This document shows positions 11,850-24,106 of a stretch of 64,000 bases of DNA, one piece after another. The DNA lies in the NCBI GenBank assembly GCA_036346405.1, contig CM070546.1:106026826-106090825 (forward strand). Reading direction: 5' to 3'. Positions within the stretch are counted from its first letter, which is position 1. Each line of letters begins with the position of its first letter. The notes under the pieces are model-generated. The model made no database searches. It saw only the letters and a list, made by a program, of their open reading frames with translations, and was not told where the DNA came from. Source of the DNA: Phyllostachys edulis. Taxonomy: Eukaryota; Streptophyta; Magnoliopsida; Poales; Poaceae. Position numbers and translations under genes: made by a program.

Positions 11850-13049
11850 TACCGCGGTGTTTGTGTAACATATAACTTAGTCCAGTTGCTCTATCTATCT
11901 GACCCCTTTAATTTTTTCCCTACAATTTTACTGCCTTTTCTCGATTAGTTTATTCGCCAAGAGATCGACATGTTCCTGAAAGCAGAAGAATTTGGCTAAG
12001 ATCAGACGATTCAGAATTATTGTAAGGCGATTTTGATGCAATTATGTAAGTCGTTGTCCGTAAGGTAAACTGTTTTGTGCCAATTATTATTGGATAAACT
12101 GGCTGCAATCCTTGAGAGGCGTTTCATGGAAGGATCAAATGGTATGTACATGGTATGATGTGCTGGTAGCTAGAAGGCGAGGACAGGTTTGTGGTGACCA
12201 AAGTACCAAAAAATTAAGGAATCAGAAAAAGGTTTGCTGGTAATATTTGTACCTGGCTAAATCAAACACCTGATTTTCTTTACAATTGTATTGCTCATGA
12301 TTGTAATCCTGTTTCTGAATTAATCTAAGCTCAATGTTTCCTCGCAATAAAAAAAAATCATGCTAACTCGCACGCCTGGACAAAGGACAAGCTGGTGGTA
12401 GTACAATGATTAGATTATGGGAGGGCTCAAGTTGGACAGATAGCTAGACTCATCTTTCCTGCAGGGTTTGATCCTATTCTTTCTTAGTTTGTACTACAAT
12501 TATAAATGGTAAAAGTATCTTTATATACATGCAACTGCAAATTGGTTAGGTAAATACGTAACATAAGCAGTAGCTATACCATAGTAACATAAGCAGTAGC
12601 TATACCCAACTACGGAGTGCGTACCTCAGGTCATAAATTGATGTTTTTGTTGGATTGGGTATGATAAATCTAATCGCTCTAGCAGATAATGATGTAAAAT
12701 TCCAATGCAATTGATGAAACTTAACTTCCTGAACTCTATGCTTCCATGTGTTAGTCGTGGCCAGCGAATTGTCCAAACCAAGGTTATGGACAAAAAAGCA
12801 ATTGTCAATGGGAAAGGAATATAATAGGGAGAACAACTCGTTTTCATCCCATGTAACTTTGCTATGATGATCCACGTGTCTCTGATTATATTTTGCTCTG
12901 TTCACATCGTCTACACGGTCCTTCTCTTACACTCCCGCGCATTCAGATGCAAAGCAGCTTCTATCGGCAAGTGCTCGGAAATATCCGCCAGTACATGTTC
13001 TTGGTGGTGGAACGTAGGAGTCCCGGATGTATGCCTTGGATTCAAAGCA
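11850..13049. other. Intergenic DNA, no gene seen
   Basis: Sequence between the hAT element and the MITE. An A-rich stretch after AATAAA near 12345 could be the tail of an old retrocopy, but I recognise no coding sequence on either strand. Confidence 0.55.
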
Positions 13050-13058
13050 TAGTCAAGC

Positions 13059-13398
13059 GAATTTTTTTTCACAATAATTCATTTTTATTATTAATTTCAA
13101 TATTATACTGCGATAATATTTTTCTGAAAATATACTTGTCATTTCAGCGATTGAGCAATTGGTTCGATCACTCAACCATTGGCGACCGGGACACTCATCA
13201 TTCAACGGTTGATCCTAGTGTGCGATTCACTCATCTAGCAGGTTATGCCCATTGGCGATTAAGTGTCCCACAGTAGCTCAACGGTTGGCGATTAGAACCG
13301 ATCGCTCAATCGTTGAGCGCAAGTATATTTCGTAAAAATATTATTGCGGTATAATATTGAAATTAATAATAAAAATGGATTATTTGAAAAAAAAAATC
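13059..13398. mobile_element. Mutator-type MITE, 340 bp, long inverted repeats
   Basis: The 9-bp sequence TAGTCAAGC occurs at 13050-13058 and 13399-13407 as a perfect target duplication. The arms are inverted repeats of about 100 bp (left GAATTTTTTTTCACAATAAT; right, reverse-complemented, GATTTTTTTTTTCAAATAAT) with a short loop rich in variants of TCAACGGTTGA. A 9-bp duplication and AT-rich long arms fit the Mutator superfamily. Confidence 0.88.
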
Positions 13399-13407
13399 TA
13401 GTCAAGC

Positions 13408-13892
13408 AGTGTAAAAAGCCTTCTTTTGGATGAAAAAAGAGAGTGCTAGTTTTGAATAAGAAAGCTTCAAATTAGCCGTCAACTAATGCATGACAGATTG
13501 CTTCATCTTGTTTATTGATTCATCTTGTTTATTAAAGGTTGTTTTGTAACTTCGCTGGTAAGTTCCGTGCATGTTCTTTATTTCTATCCAGCTTTGCATG
13601 TCGTATTTGTTGTTAGGAGATCTAATATCCAAATAAACTGAGGCAAATAAGAAAAACACATCGATTTGCCTGTTTAATTAAACTGCATAGCTGGGGATAT
13701 ACTTTCGATACGTACAGCCATCAGAGACCGTCACATACCAAATGTGTGTCATACACATTACGCAGGCACTGGTTCTTTTTTCTTTCCTAGTGTGTACAGA
13801 TATATCCTCTCCTGAAACCATCTACAGCAGCACTGTCTAGTGCCTATTGCATTGTTGACACTTCAAGAACTTGTCAGAATACCAAAAATGAT
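13408..13892. other. Intergenic DNA, no gene seen
   Basis: AT-rich sequence between the MITE and the TRIM-like element. No supported feature. Confidence 0.55.
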
Positions 13893-13897
13893 GAAAC

Positions 13898-14020
13898 TGT
13901 TATGAATATTGTGAATATTGTGTATGTATTCAAGAGACCCACTAGGCAATATATATAGGATACAAAGATGGCATAAGACTAAACCTTAGTACAAGGAAAA
14001 CACCATAAATACCCTTAACA
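13898..14020 (-). repeat. 3' LTR of the TRIM-like element (minus orientation)
   Basis: 123 bp; it matches 29861-29974 but has an extra 9-bp GTGAATATT-type duplication near its plus-strand start. Confidence 0.85.
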
Positions 14021-14039
14021 ACCCCCCCCCCCCCCAAAT

Positions 14040-14135
14040 GCAATGCGTATGCATATAGAGTACAAAGGAGACACAAGACTAAACCTTAGTACAAGGGAAA
14101 TACCACAAATACTCTTAGCACCCCCCTCAAATGCA
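14040..14135 (-). repeat. Partial second copy of the TRIM LTR and polypurine tract
   Basis: The sequence from CATATAGAGTACAAAGG to CTCTTAGCACCCCCCTC repeats most of the adjacent LTR plus the following C-run, and AAATGCAA follows each C-run. It looks like a tandem duplication of the LTR end and its polypurine tract. Confidence 0.75.
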
Positions 14136-14905
14136 AGTCGTATGCAATAGTATTGCATTTGGAAAGGATTGGCACTATAATAGGAAAACTCCAAAGTCCG
14201 AGTCTTGATAATGTCGTCATCAAAAGATCTCCCATCCGAGGTCATGCGACAGCCTATAAAGCACAAGGTGTAGGGGCTGACAAACTAGAGGCAAGCGGGA
14301 GTAAAGTCGACCGCGACAACACGACGAAGAAGATGATGAAACCGACATGAATAGAGAAAGCTGTCAAATTAAGCTAAAGAGGAATAGATAGAAACATGGC
14401 GTCGCAGATCGAACCCCAAGACGACAGCGTCGCAGTGCACAAGAAGCACAACAGATGCACAGTGTGGAAGAAGCGCAGTGGCCTTAGAAGCTCGAGGCGG
14501 CAGCATCATAACGACTTCTACGATCTGTAGCGACTCGAAGAGAAGAGCGGTGGCTACTACCATGCAAAAAGAATTCCTATGCTTTTATGACTGACAATAA
14601 ATTTGTGGACTCGTATAGCTTAGATGAACTCAAAGATAGAGTGGTACGGACTTGGATGGACGCAACAGAAGAAAAAAAACATAAAGAAAGAAAAAACTCA
14701 AACAATAGTCTGCAGCAGATACTAGCAATCGCACTATCCTCCAACAGCAAGCAAACTAGACCTGACCAGTAGCCACATCACTAGTCTCATTGCATAGCCC
14801 AAATAACGAAGACACGCACCAAGCCAAAATGTAGCTGCGCTCCAAGAAGAAAAAGGATGGCCTCGGCGACACTCCAAGAAAGGAGGGCGGTGACGGCATC
14901 GCTTC
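14136..14905. other. Internal segment of the TRIM-like element
   Basis: Non-coding by my reading. It joins to 24713 once the Copia solo LTR is removed. No gag-pol similarity is visible. Confidence 0.5.
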
Positions 14906-16279
14906 TGTAGGGATACGGGTAGGCTACGATAGCTACAAACAAAAATTTCTACCACGCAAACCAGGAAGCCAAGCAAGTAGATGATCACAGATTATTACCA
15001 CCAGACGCGCAGAGTAGCGGAAGAAGGGTTGGAGTAGCCTGGTCCAACGTAGAGCGCGTTGATGTAGTGGTCGTAGTCGATCGTCCAGCGTCCTCGCGAG
15101 TCGATTGTCTCCTCCAGCAACGTCTGCAGTTCCTTGTGTAGATCGCGGATCGTCCTCAAGTGCAATAGTCGTAGTAGCGCCTCTACGGTATCCACATGTC
15201 TAGGGAAGGAACAATTGTACGCCGGTGTACTAGCACCAAGTCGCACGGTAGAGCTCTTAAGAAGATGCCGGCTAGGGTTTCAGTAGAGCAACTCACGTCA
15301 ACTCGTCTGTTCTCACCAACAGCCTCATGCATCTCCTTATATAGTGCTTGTGACGGATCCTATCCGAACACGTTTGACTTAATCAGATCCGTCTTGGTTT
15401 GTTCCAACCCGTTAAGTGTGTGACCACAGAGGTTCATGCGTGTCGGTTGTGACTCGGAAACCCTTTCCGATCATGGGTCGTAGCGGCTCCTAGCAGAACA
15501 TAGCGATTCTCGAATACACACAAATTATATCAGATGAACCTTAATGCAATATGATCTATGACCAGGTCCTCATCACTCACGACTAGGTCCTATCTCTATA
15601 CGACTAGTTCGTATTTGGTCACGACCAGTTCGTAACTCCTTACGACCAGGTTACGACCACTCTGTGACTACGTTCGACCAGTCTACGACCAGCTCGTATC
15701 TCCATACGACCAGTCTGTAACTGTTCGAACTAAGTGACCTACTCGTGTATACTCCCTTTGCCTCATGATATCTGGTTGAACTCCAGGTGAGATGTTGTGT
15801 CATCCATGGACTGTTCAATACTTTCTTGATCACGTGTCGGATAACTTTACGTGGTCGAACACTTCGACTACTAGTGGCATGGCCATGCACTTTCTTTATC
15901 CGACCACAACGAGGGGCCCAGAGACATCTCTCCTGTTATGTTAGGAGGGGGCAAATCCTATATCCGACCAGTCACATTCCTCTGCATGTTTCATAGCATA
16001 CCCGAAAGCTACCTTTATAACTACCCAGTTACGAGCAGCATTTGGCAACCCCTAAGAGTGCTATTACATATGTAGAAAACCATGCTGATCTCAGGTCTAA
16101 GAATTATACATCATCATTGCTTGAGACCAACTAACGACATATAGAATCATAACAATCTCAATAGTGTCTCAAGGTGGGTCTTATCCAACACCATGTTCTC
16201 TAATATGTGTCCATATTATTGGTTTGATATCTACATATCCATGACTTGTGAAACATACACTACTACAAAACAGGCTATA

Positions 16280-16680
16280 GTAGACGCCCCATCACAGACG
16301 GTTCCTTTGGAACCATCTGTGTTGGGTATTGCCGACTGCTTGGTGGGCGGAAGCCTATCACGCAGGCGGTATTTTTAGAACCGCTGCGTGATAGTCATCT
16401 ATTACATGCACGGTTTGTAAATAGAACCGTCAGTGATATTACACGACGGTTCTATTCACAAACCGTCTGTGATAATCCCAATCATAGGCGGTTCTAGTAT
16501 AGAACCGTTTATAATATCCGCACGGTTCTCAATAGGGACCGTGCAGCGATTATGAGATTATCACGCAGCGGTTTTAGTGAGAACCGTCGTGATATTATCT
16601 GACGGTTCGAACGAGAACCGCTCGTGAGAACTAATTATCACGAGCGGTTTTTATTAAGAACCGCTCGTGATATCCTTCTT
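16280..16680. repeat. Subterminal hairpin array of the CACTA element
   Basis: Repeated imperfect hairpins of about 30-35 bases have the form ATCAC-n-CGGTT, a short spacer, then AACCG-n-GTGAT. The same motif occurs in the internal array at 21405-21575 and throughout the smaller CACTA element at 46712-50274, so the two elements belong to one family. The array sits directly upstream of the TATA box for the transposase. Confidence 0.88.
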
Positions 16681-17685
16681 GGGTATAAATTGAGCGCGAC
16701 ACATCCCTCTGCATTGTGTCCATCGCCGATCGCCATTGTGCCTCTGCCGATGCTCTCTGTGCAAGCGGTTTGGATAATCAACTGCCCCTCTTCTTTGGGC
16801 TCCACTTAGATCTGCTAGCTAGCTTCCTCCCTAGGTGCCGTGTCACTTTCCGCCCTAGCTCCTCTAACCTACGGCTCCTCCCCTAATTAAACAGATGAAG
16901 TAATACTAATTATCCTTTATCCACTCTATTGATTAGTGAATTTCCCTTATTTTGCTACTCTATACATAGACCCTAATGTTTTGTTTTCTTTGTTGTATTC
17001 TTTAATCGGAAGCATAGGGTTTAAGTTTCAATTAATACTACTTGATGGGAAAAGGCAAAACGTACATCTAGCTCTCAATTTGATGGACCCTAATTCCAGA
17101 AAATGAAAAGCAAAACATGTAGCCTTTAATTAATCTGGTGTAATTCCTTTGTGCAACGATGAGACAAAAGCAGTAAGTACGTGCAAAGAAGTGAAAGTCT
17201 TAATCGTAACTAATTTCATGAGTAGTTTTCTAGAACAGTTAAAAAGAAGAATTTATGACACACCAAGATAAGTCACATGTGCAATGATCTATTTTATATT
17301 TCCTCCATTTATATCCATGAAGAAACATCATCACAAAGTGGTTTATTGTTTCAATTATATCAAAAGCGGATACAGCGCAATCGCGGACCAACTTTCTAGT
17401 TATTAGGATCTTCCTCTTGTCTTTTGTCTCGTATCTAATCAACAATCATGCAGATAATCAATAATTATCTGTTGCGCCAGCTTAGAGAGGAGAAGGTTGG
17501 ACCCTTGCCACTAGCGCCCAACACCCGCCGCCTCCTCCCCATTCGCCACCTTAGAGAGGAGAAGGAAAGGAGAGGAATCATATTTTCTTCGTGAGCTCCG
17601 AGGGTAACGATCTATAACCCTTTATGTTTGCTATAAATTAATCGCTAATCAATTTTGACACTAATTTGTTACATGCGTAGTGTAG

Positions 17686-20600
17686 ATGGATCGAAACTGG
17701 ATGTACAGTGTGAACCGTGTGAGTCAAGAGTACATTAATGGCGTGGTTGCTTTTAGAAGAGCCGCTGAGCAGGATATGTTGAAGAAGGGGATAAATTTTA
17801 TGTACTGTCCATGCATTGATTGCGGTAATCTGAAGATGTTTAACAACGCGGCGCAAATAGAAGCGCACTTGATTCGAAGGGGTTTCAAAAAAGGGTATAC
17901 ATGTTGGACCAGTCACGGTGAAGAGCAGATTATTACACATGAAGTTAGTAATGACGGCATCGCCGAAGAAGTCAACGATATGCCGGATGTGGACTGTACT
18001 GCTTTTGATGAGGATAGGTCACACGATGACAATCTGGATCAGATGCTACGCGATGCAGAAGAGAACTACAGTGAGAGAGAGTTTTGTAAATTCGAGGGCT
18101 TAAGGGAGGACTCGGTGAGACCTTTGTTCCCTGGTTGCAAGCCGGAATATACAAGGTTGTCAACCGTGCTTGAACTGCTGAAATTGAAGGCAAGCAATGG
18201 TTGGTCCGATAAGAGTTTCACGGCGTTGTTAGGTCTCCTAGCGGGCATCCTTCCGGAGGGAAACGTGTTGCCCAGCACCACCTATCAAGCAAAGAAGGTT
18301 ATTTGTCCATTGGGAATGGAAGTAGAAAGAATATATGCATGTCCGTACGATTGTATCCTCTACCGTAAAGAGTATGCAGACATGCATGTATGTCCGTGTG
18401 CAAAGCATCCCGATACAAGCGTTAGAATACTGCTAAGGTGAAGCAAGGACCTCTGTTAAGATGTTGTGGTATCGCTGTGATCCCACGTTTGAAGCGCTTA
18501 TTTGCGAACCCAAAGGAGGCAAGATTGCTGCGTTGGCACTTAGAGGAGCGTAGAGAGATGGAAAGCTAAGACACCCTCCGATTACGCCCATGGAGAAACT
18601 TTGATCGAGCTTCCAAGAGTTCGGTCTTGAACCGAGGAACATAAGGTTAGGGTTGAGTACAGATGGAATGAATCCTTTCGGTAACATGAGCAGCCGACAT
18701 AGCACTTGGCCCATGAATCTATGTATGTACAACCTTCCTCCTTGGCTGTGTATGAAGCGGAAGTACATTTTGATGTCACTACTTATCCAAGGGCCGAAGC
18801 AACCTGGGAATGATATTGATGTGTACCTAGCACCATTGTTGGAAGATCTTATGACACTGTGGAACGAAGGGGTACAGGTATGGGATGCGTACAAACGAGA
18901 GAACTTCACTTTACGCGCATGTTGTTCTCGCACCATCAATGATTTTCCGCCCTTGGTAACTCGCTTAAGCCAAGACAAAAGGAGCCAAAGCTCGTCGTCA
19001 TTGCTTAGATGCTACTGAGAGTGTATGGTGAACAACTCACAAGAAAGCGTGTATATATCGCCACCGTAGGTTCCTTCCTCAGAGTCACCCATACCGCAAG
19101 ATGAAAAAACAATTCGACGGAAATAAGGAGAACGATTCAGCTCCAAGGGCTTTTAGAGGAAAGAGGTCTATGATATGGTTAAGGATATCGATGTTGTGCT
19201 TGGGAAAGGACATAAATTAAGAACCCGTGAGAAGAACATCCGAAGAAGCGGTCAATTTTTGGGACTTGCCTTATTGGGAGCACTTAGAAGTTCGCCATCG
19301 CATCGACGCCATGCACGAGAGAAGAATGTATGTGATAGCTTGATTGGTCTCTTGTGAACATTAGTGGCAAAACAAAGGATGGTGTTAACGCAGGCGTGAC
19401 TTGGTTGATATGAACATAAGGATCGAGTTAGCAGGAAGAGACCGATACAGATTTAACGTACCTTCCCCGACTTTTTACTACTCTATCCAAGGCCGAGAGA
19501 AATGAATCGTGCGGAGCTTGCATGGAGTAAAAGTCCCATCTGGTTACTCCGCTAACATTAAGAACCTTGTTTCTATGCAAGATTTGAAATTAATTGGTAT
19601 GAAGTCTCATGATTGTCATGTGCCGATGACACAAATGCTTCTGTTGTAATTAGAAGTATCTTGCCGAACAAGGTCCGAGTGGCAATCTTGAGGTCGTGTT
19701 ATTTTTCAACTCAATTGCTCAAGATCATTGATCCCCAAGGACTAGATGCTCGCAGGCGAGGTGGTGACCACTCTATGTCATCTTGAGATGTATTTCCCTC
19801 CGTCATTTTTCGATATCATGGTCCATCTCATTATTCACCTTGTGAGAGAGATAAAGATATGCGCCCTGTGTTCTACGCCATATGTACCCGCTCAAGAGGT
19901 ACATGGGAATTCTCAAGTCCTACGATGGAATCGATCTCGACCGAGGGCAAGATCATCGAAGGTTATGCAACCGAAGAGGTCATTGAGTTCTGCGTCGACT
20001 ACATGGCTCGTGGAACCGATAGGTGTGCCTCTATCTCGCCATGAGGGGAGACTGGATGGTATCGGGACCATCGGAAGGAAATCAATAACTCCCGATCTGG
20101 ATACGTACGCTCAAGCCCATTTCATGGTCTTGCAACACATGACCCAAGTGTCCCCGCGACATCGACGAGCACAAAGACATGGTGCGCCAATGTAATCCGC
20201 ACCGGTCGGAAGTTTGGATCACGAGAGAGCACAACCGCCGGTTCAACGAATGGTTAAAGGTGCGAATCACTGGGAGGTCATCAAGTGATGATACGCTGCT
20301 ATGGTTGGCACGAGGGCCACAATTTACAATTGTCGCATGGCAAGGATACGACATAAATGGGTACACATTTTATACGGCTCAGATAGGAAGAGCATACCTG
20401 ATAACAGCGGTGTCCGTGATAGATGCATTCAAGACCGATGGGATGAGGAGGTCCTACTATGGGCAAATAGAGGAGATATGGGAGCCGACTACGTGCTTTT
20501 CAAGATCCCCTATTTGGTGCCGTTGGGTCCATCTCCCACGGTGAAGGTCGACAAGCACGGTGTCACTACCGTGGACCTCGAACGTGTCGGATACAAAGAC

Positions 20601-20849
20601 GAACCATTCGTACTAGCTAACCAAGTTGTTCAAGTCTTCTATGTAACCGACCCGGCAAATAAGAAGCGCCACGTAGTTCTTCATGGAAAAAGGAGGATTA
20701 TCGGAGTTGAGAATGTAGTGGACGAGGAAGAATACAATCAATTTGACGAGTTGCCTCCTTTCGGAAACGGCATTATGCTCGAGGAAGAACCCAGTGAGGA
20801 AGCTAGCTATATGCGCGTTGATCATCACGAAGGCCTATATCTTAATTAA
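17686..20849 (+). pseudogene. TNP2-like transposase of the nested CACTA element
   Basis: The start is clear: MDRNWMY, the classic opening of the transposase-associated (Transpos_assoc) domain with Cys/His residues (YCPCIDCGNL). An intact frame runs to a stop at 18439. Homology then continues through alternating frames: STDGMNPFGNMSSRHSTWP (about 18650), PPWLCMKRKYILMSLLIQGP (about 18745), VKDIDVVLGKGHK (19180), a DUF4218-like segment (19746-20050) and a DUF4216 region (20300-20800) ending near 20849. The CDS is about 3.2 kb and looks intronless, which matches a full-length TNP2. Many small indels destroy it. It would have bound and cut CACTA ends. Confidence 0.9.
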
Positions 20850-21404
20850 GAATTTACTCCAATGTAATTAATTTATTCCATAACATCATGTGTTATAGAC
20901 TTGTAATCTCTCATATATTTTGATGTCAACGTGAAATTGTCATGTGTTGATGTGTTATGGACTTGTCATATTTGATATTGATGTCAATGTGGACGTACAT
21001 TGTAATGTGGAGTATCAAAATTGGTTTCACTTGATTTGGAGTTGAGTTGAATTAGATATGAAATTTTGAAGTCAAATGTGTTATGAACTTGTTATGGACT
21101 TGTCATATTTGATATTGATGTCAATGTGTGGACGACATTGTAATGTGGAGTATCAAAATTGGTTTCACTTGATTTGGAGTTGAGTTGAATTAGATATGAA
21201 ATTATGAAGTCAAATGTGTTATGAACTTGTTATGGACTTGTCATCATACTTGTCACCATGTTAGAATTCATATATATGGACTTGTCATAATTGTCATCAT
21301 ACTTGTCTCACCGAGTTCACTATGTTTTGTCAGATGTTTATGTCCCACCGAGTTCACTATGTTTTGTCGAGGATATCATAAATTGTCAATGTGTTTTCGG
21401 CTAT
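20850..21404. repeat. 3' region of the CACTA transposase with 137-bp tandem repeat
   Basis: A unit beginning TTATGGACTTGTCATATTTG recurs at 20955, 21092 and (partly) 21230. It follows the transposase stop and probably includes its 3' untranslated region. No coding sequence is seen. Confidence 0.8.
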
Positions 21405-21600
21405 CACAGCGGTTTTATAATACAACCGTCTCGTGATAATAATATCACTGACGGTTTGTATGAGAACCGCCCGTGATAATAATATCACTGACGGTTACAT
21501 ATCACGAGCGGTTCGTTTCTAGAACCGTCTGTGATATATTATCACTGCAGCGGTTCTCATTACAAACCGTCTGTGATATACTTTTTATAAGGCAGAAACG
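21405..21600 (+). promoter_or_regulatory. Internal hairpin-motif array and TATA box before the second CACTA gene
   Basis: At least four copies of the subterminal hairpin motif (for example ATCACTGACGGTT, AACCGTCTGTGAT) stand immediately before CTTTTTATAAGGCAG, a TATA-type box at about 21572-21580, followed by a pyrimidine-rich leader. This repeats the arrangement at the element's left end. I infer a second promoter driving the second gene, perhaps controlled by the same motif-binding protein. Confidence 0.6.
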
Positions 21601-22098
21601 CTAGGGTTTTCCTCTCACTTCTCACTTCTCTCTCCGCGCCTTTACGCTCGCGCATTCGTTCGCCTCCTCTAGGGTTTAGGGCTCGCCTTCACCGCCGACT
21701 ACAACCTCGGCGCCGCCGCCCGACATTGGCGTCCCCCCTCGCCGCCGCCCGACCTCGGACCCCGACCTCGGCGCCGACCTCGGTGCGCGCCGCCCGACCT
21801 CGGCGCGCCTGCTCACCTCCCGGCCAGAAGCCCGGCGTCGACGCCGCTCGACCTCGACGCCGCCGTCCTCCTCCCCTGTCGCCGCCCCGACATTGGCGCC
21901 CGACCTCAACGCCGACGTCCTCCTCCTCTCAGACCGGTCTTCTCCCCTGTAGTCCTCCTCCTTGTGTCGACCTCCTCCCCACCTCCTCCTCCCCCGATCG
22001 GCCTCCTCCCCTGACTGGCCTCCTCCTTGCACCGTGAATTCTTGTGCGACATCCTCTCTGTGAGTATTGCCCTCTCTGTGGCGATTCAAGTTGATCTT

Positions 22099-22101
<3 letters not shown>

Positions 22102-22190
<89 letters not shown>
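22102..22190. repeat. TA microsatellite, about 44 units
   Basis: Uninterrupted TA repeats in the presumed 5' intron or leader of the second CACTA gene. Confidence 0.97.
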
Positions 22191-22194
<4 letters not shown>

Positions 22195-22202
22195 CAGTGC
22201 TA

Positions 22203-22545
22203 GTTGCAAATTGATCAGTGGGCTTTGTTGACATGCTCTGTGATGAACTCTGTCTTATACTGAGATTGAATGTGATAGTTAGTTCATACTTGAGCTCTAT
22301 TGTATTACTTGCTACTGTCAATATGTACTGTTAATTGGTTAATTTCGGTTGAGCTCATAGTTCTGTTGCAAATTGATCAGTGGGCTTTGTTGACATGCTC
22401 TGTGATGAACTCTGTCTTATACTGAGATTGAATGTGATAGTTAGTTCATACTTGAGCTCTATTGTATTACTTGCTACTGTCAATATGTTGTACTGTTAAT
22501 TGGTTACTTTCGGTTGAGCTCATAGTTCTATTGCAAATTGATCAG
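22203..22545. repeat. 162-bp tandem repeat
   Basis: A unit beginning GTTGCAAATTGATCAGTGGG occurs at 22203 and 22365 and partly at about 22530. Fragments of related sequence (GAGCTCATTCAACTTTTCATT) recur at 22590, 23455 and 23560, suggesting more old duplication in this intron-like stretch. Confidence 0.85.
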
Positions 22546-23637
22546 TTGTATTGACTAGTTTGTGATTCTTCTAGTAGTCTCAGATGAGCTCATTCAACTT
22601 TTCATTTGCCATCTTGATCTCTCGTAGTCAACCTCTGCTTGATCGAAGTTTAATCTGTTTTAATTAGCAGTTGAGATCATTTGTGCTTAAGCAAAGTATT
22701 GTTTAGAGCTCATAGTTTGAATTTATATTATCATATTCATTTAATGAAGAGTATAGACAATAGGATTGAGATGGCAAAGACTTGTTCTTTAGCTACTCTC
22801 CTTTTGAGAGCACATAATATCATCAATCAATATGTTGGAATAGTGTCGTGCAATCGTTAATCTCTAGACCTTTTATTGGTGAGAGTTTAATCGCACGGTT
22901 CTTATAAAGAACCGCTCAGTGATTCCTTCGCATTTCTTAGAGAAGCTGGTGGATTAAGGAGTGTTAAATTCTTTAGGAATTATGCTTTAATGCTAATTAA
23001 TTTTGTTGGGATTAATTCTGAAATTTTGCTAAAATGTATTTTTACAACAATCCAAAAGAAAGTTTTACTTGATTCTATTTTGTTTCTATGTTGGGATTAA
23101 ACCTTTGCTTAGCATTTTCTTCGTCGATCATTTTACTTGATTCTAGTTCTATGTCTTCATTAAAGGCTAGTCTTACGTACATGAAGCATTAAACATTTGC
23201 TTAGCATTTTCTTTGTCGATCTGACACACTTGAGTGTACCTTTGCTTCATGCCAATCCTCCACAAGATGAAGCGGATGGTACACCAAAGGTGTCGGGCTC
23301 GATGAAGTAGGCTCTGCAAAGATAGGCTCGAAAAAGATTTATATCACTAGTTTCTATCTATACAAAGATCACAAGAGAAGTTGGTGGATTAAGGAGTGTT
23401 AGGAGTGTTAGAATAGAAGCTCGTGGATTAAGGAATGTTAGTAGTCTGTATGAGCTCATTCAACTTTTCATTTGCCATCTTGATCTCTATAGTCAACCTC
23501 TGCATTTCTTCCCGAGATTAATTGTTTCATATTTATGCCGGAATGTTAGTAGTCAGATGAGCTCATTCAACTTTTAATTTGCCATCTTGATCTCTATAGT
23601 CAACCTCTGTATTTCTTCCCGAGAGCAAGTAAGCGAG
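22546..23637. other. Non-coding spacer or intron of the CACTA element
   Basis: No protein similarity. It holds one more hairpin motif near 22890-22925 (CACGGTTCTTATAAAGAACCG). Confidence 0.5.
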
Positions 23638-24106
23638 ATGGCAGAGGCACCGTCTTCGCCGCCGCCACCGACGCCGAGATGGAAGAGGCGCCGACGAGGC
23701 CGCCAACACCGACCCAGCAGATGGAAGAGGCGCCGACGAGGTCGCCGTCACCGTCGATTTATAATGACACTAAGCGAGATGGTAGAGGACAATCGAAAAT
23801 GCCTAAGGGCCGGTGGTCATCACGGAGGTCAAGGACTTTGGGGTCCCTCTCGAGTCCCAAGAGATCGTGGCAGATTTCGGACCATTTATGGATACTTGCA
23901 AGGAACGGTCCTCATCACCACACCAAGGTGGAAGGACTCGATTTAAAGAAGCGAAGGCGCTTGTGGGACAGTAACTTTCGTGAGAAGTTCACTATTCCAG
24001 AAGCACATGTGGCACGCGTGCGACGGACGGCGATGCTCACGATGGGTAAATCGTGGAGGACCTTCAAGAGCATTCTTGTCACGAAGTACGTGAACACGGG
24101 TCAGAC
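23638..24106 (+). pseudogene. Second CACTA gene (Transposase_24-like), first part only
   Basis: ATG 23638 opens a Pro/Arg-rich N-terminus (MAEAPSSPPPPTPRW). After a frame change the sequence reads KFTIPEAHVARVRRTAMLT and SWRTFKSILVTKYV, which resembles the start of the plant Transposase_24 domain. The gene is cut at 24106 where the duplicated Copia LTR segment begins. In intact elements it would continue for several hundred residues. Confidence 0.7.

Larger units (their letters stand above)
16258..24106 (+). mobile_element. CACTA element, 3' end lost, inside the Copia LTR
   Basis: The left terminal repeat CACTACTACAAAACAGG begins at 16258. Next come hairpin-type subterminal repeats, a TATA box (GTATAAAT at 16683), a TNP2-like transposase, an internal array of the same hairpin motifs, and the start of a second Transposase_24-like gene. 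The element stops abruptly at 24106 inside that second gene, with no right terminal repeat, and passes directly into a second copy of the host LTR. Confidence 0.88.

Noticed and set aside
12600..12905. 101-codon minus-strand frame
   Set aside because: Low-quality open stretch in AT-rich DNA with no family resemblance or promoter.
14021..14036. C-run as a possible G-quadruplex or assembly artefact
   Set aside because: Its place next to the LTR identifies it as the polypurine tract of a minus-strand element.
21676..22321. Minus-strand frames with a long Tyr-Ile repeat
   Set aside because: They are translations of the TA microsatellite plus a GC-rich leader, with no sign of a real protein.
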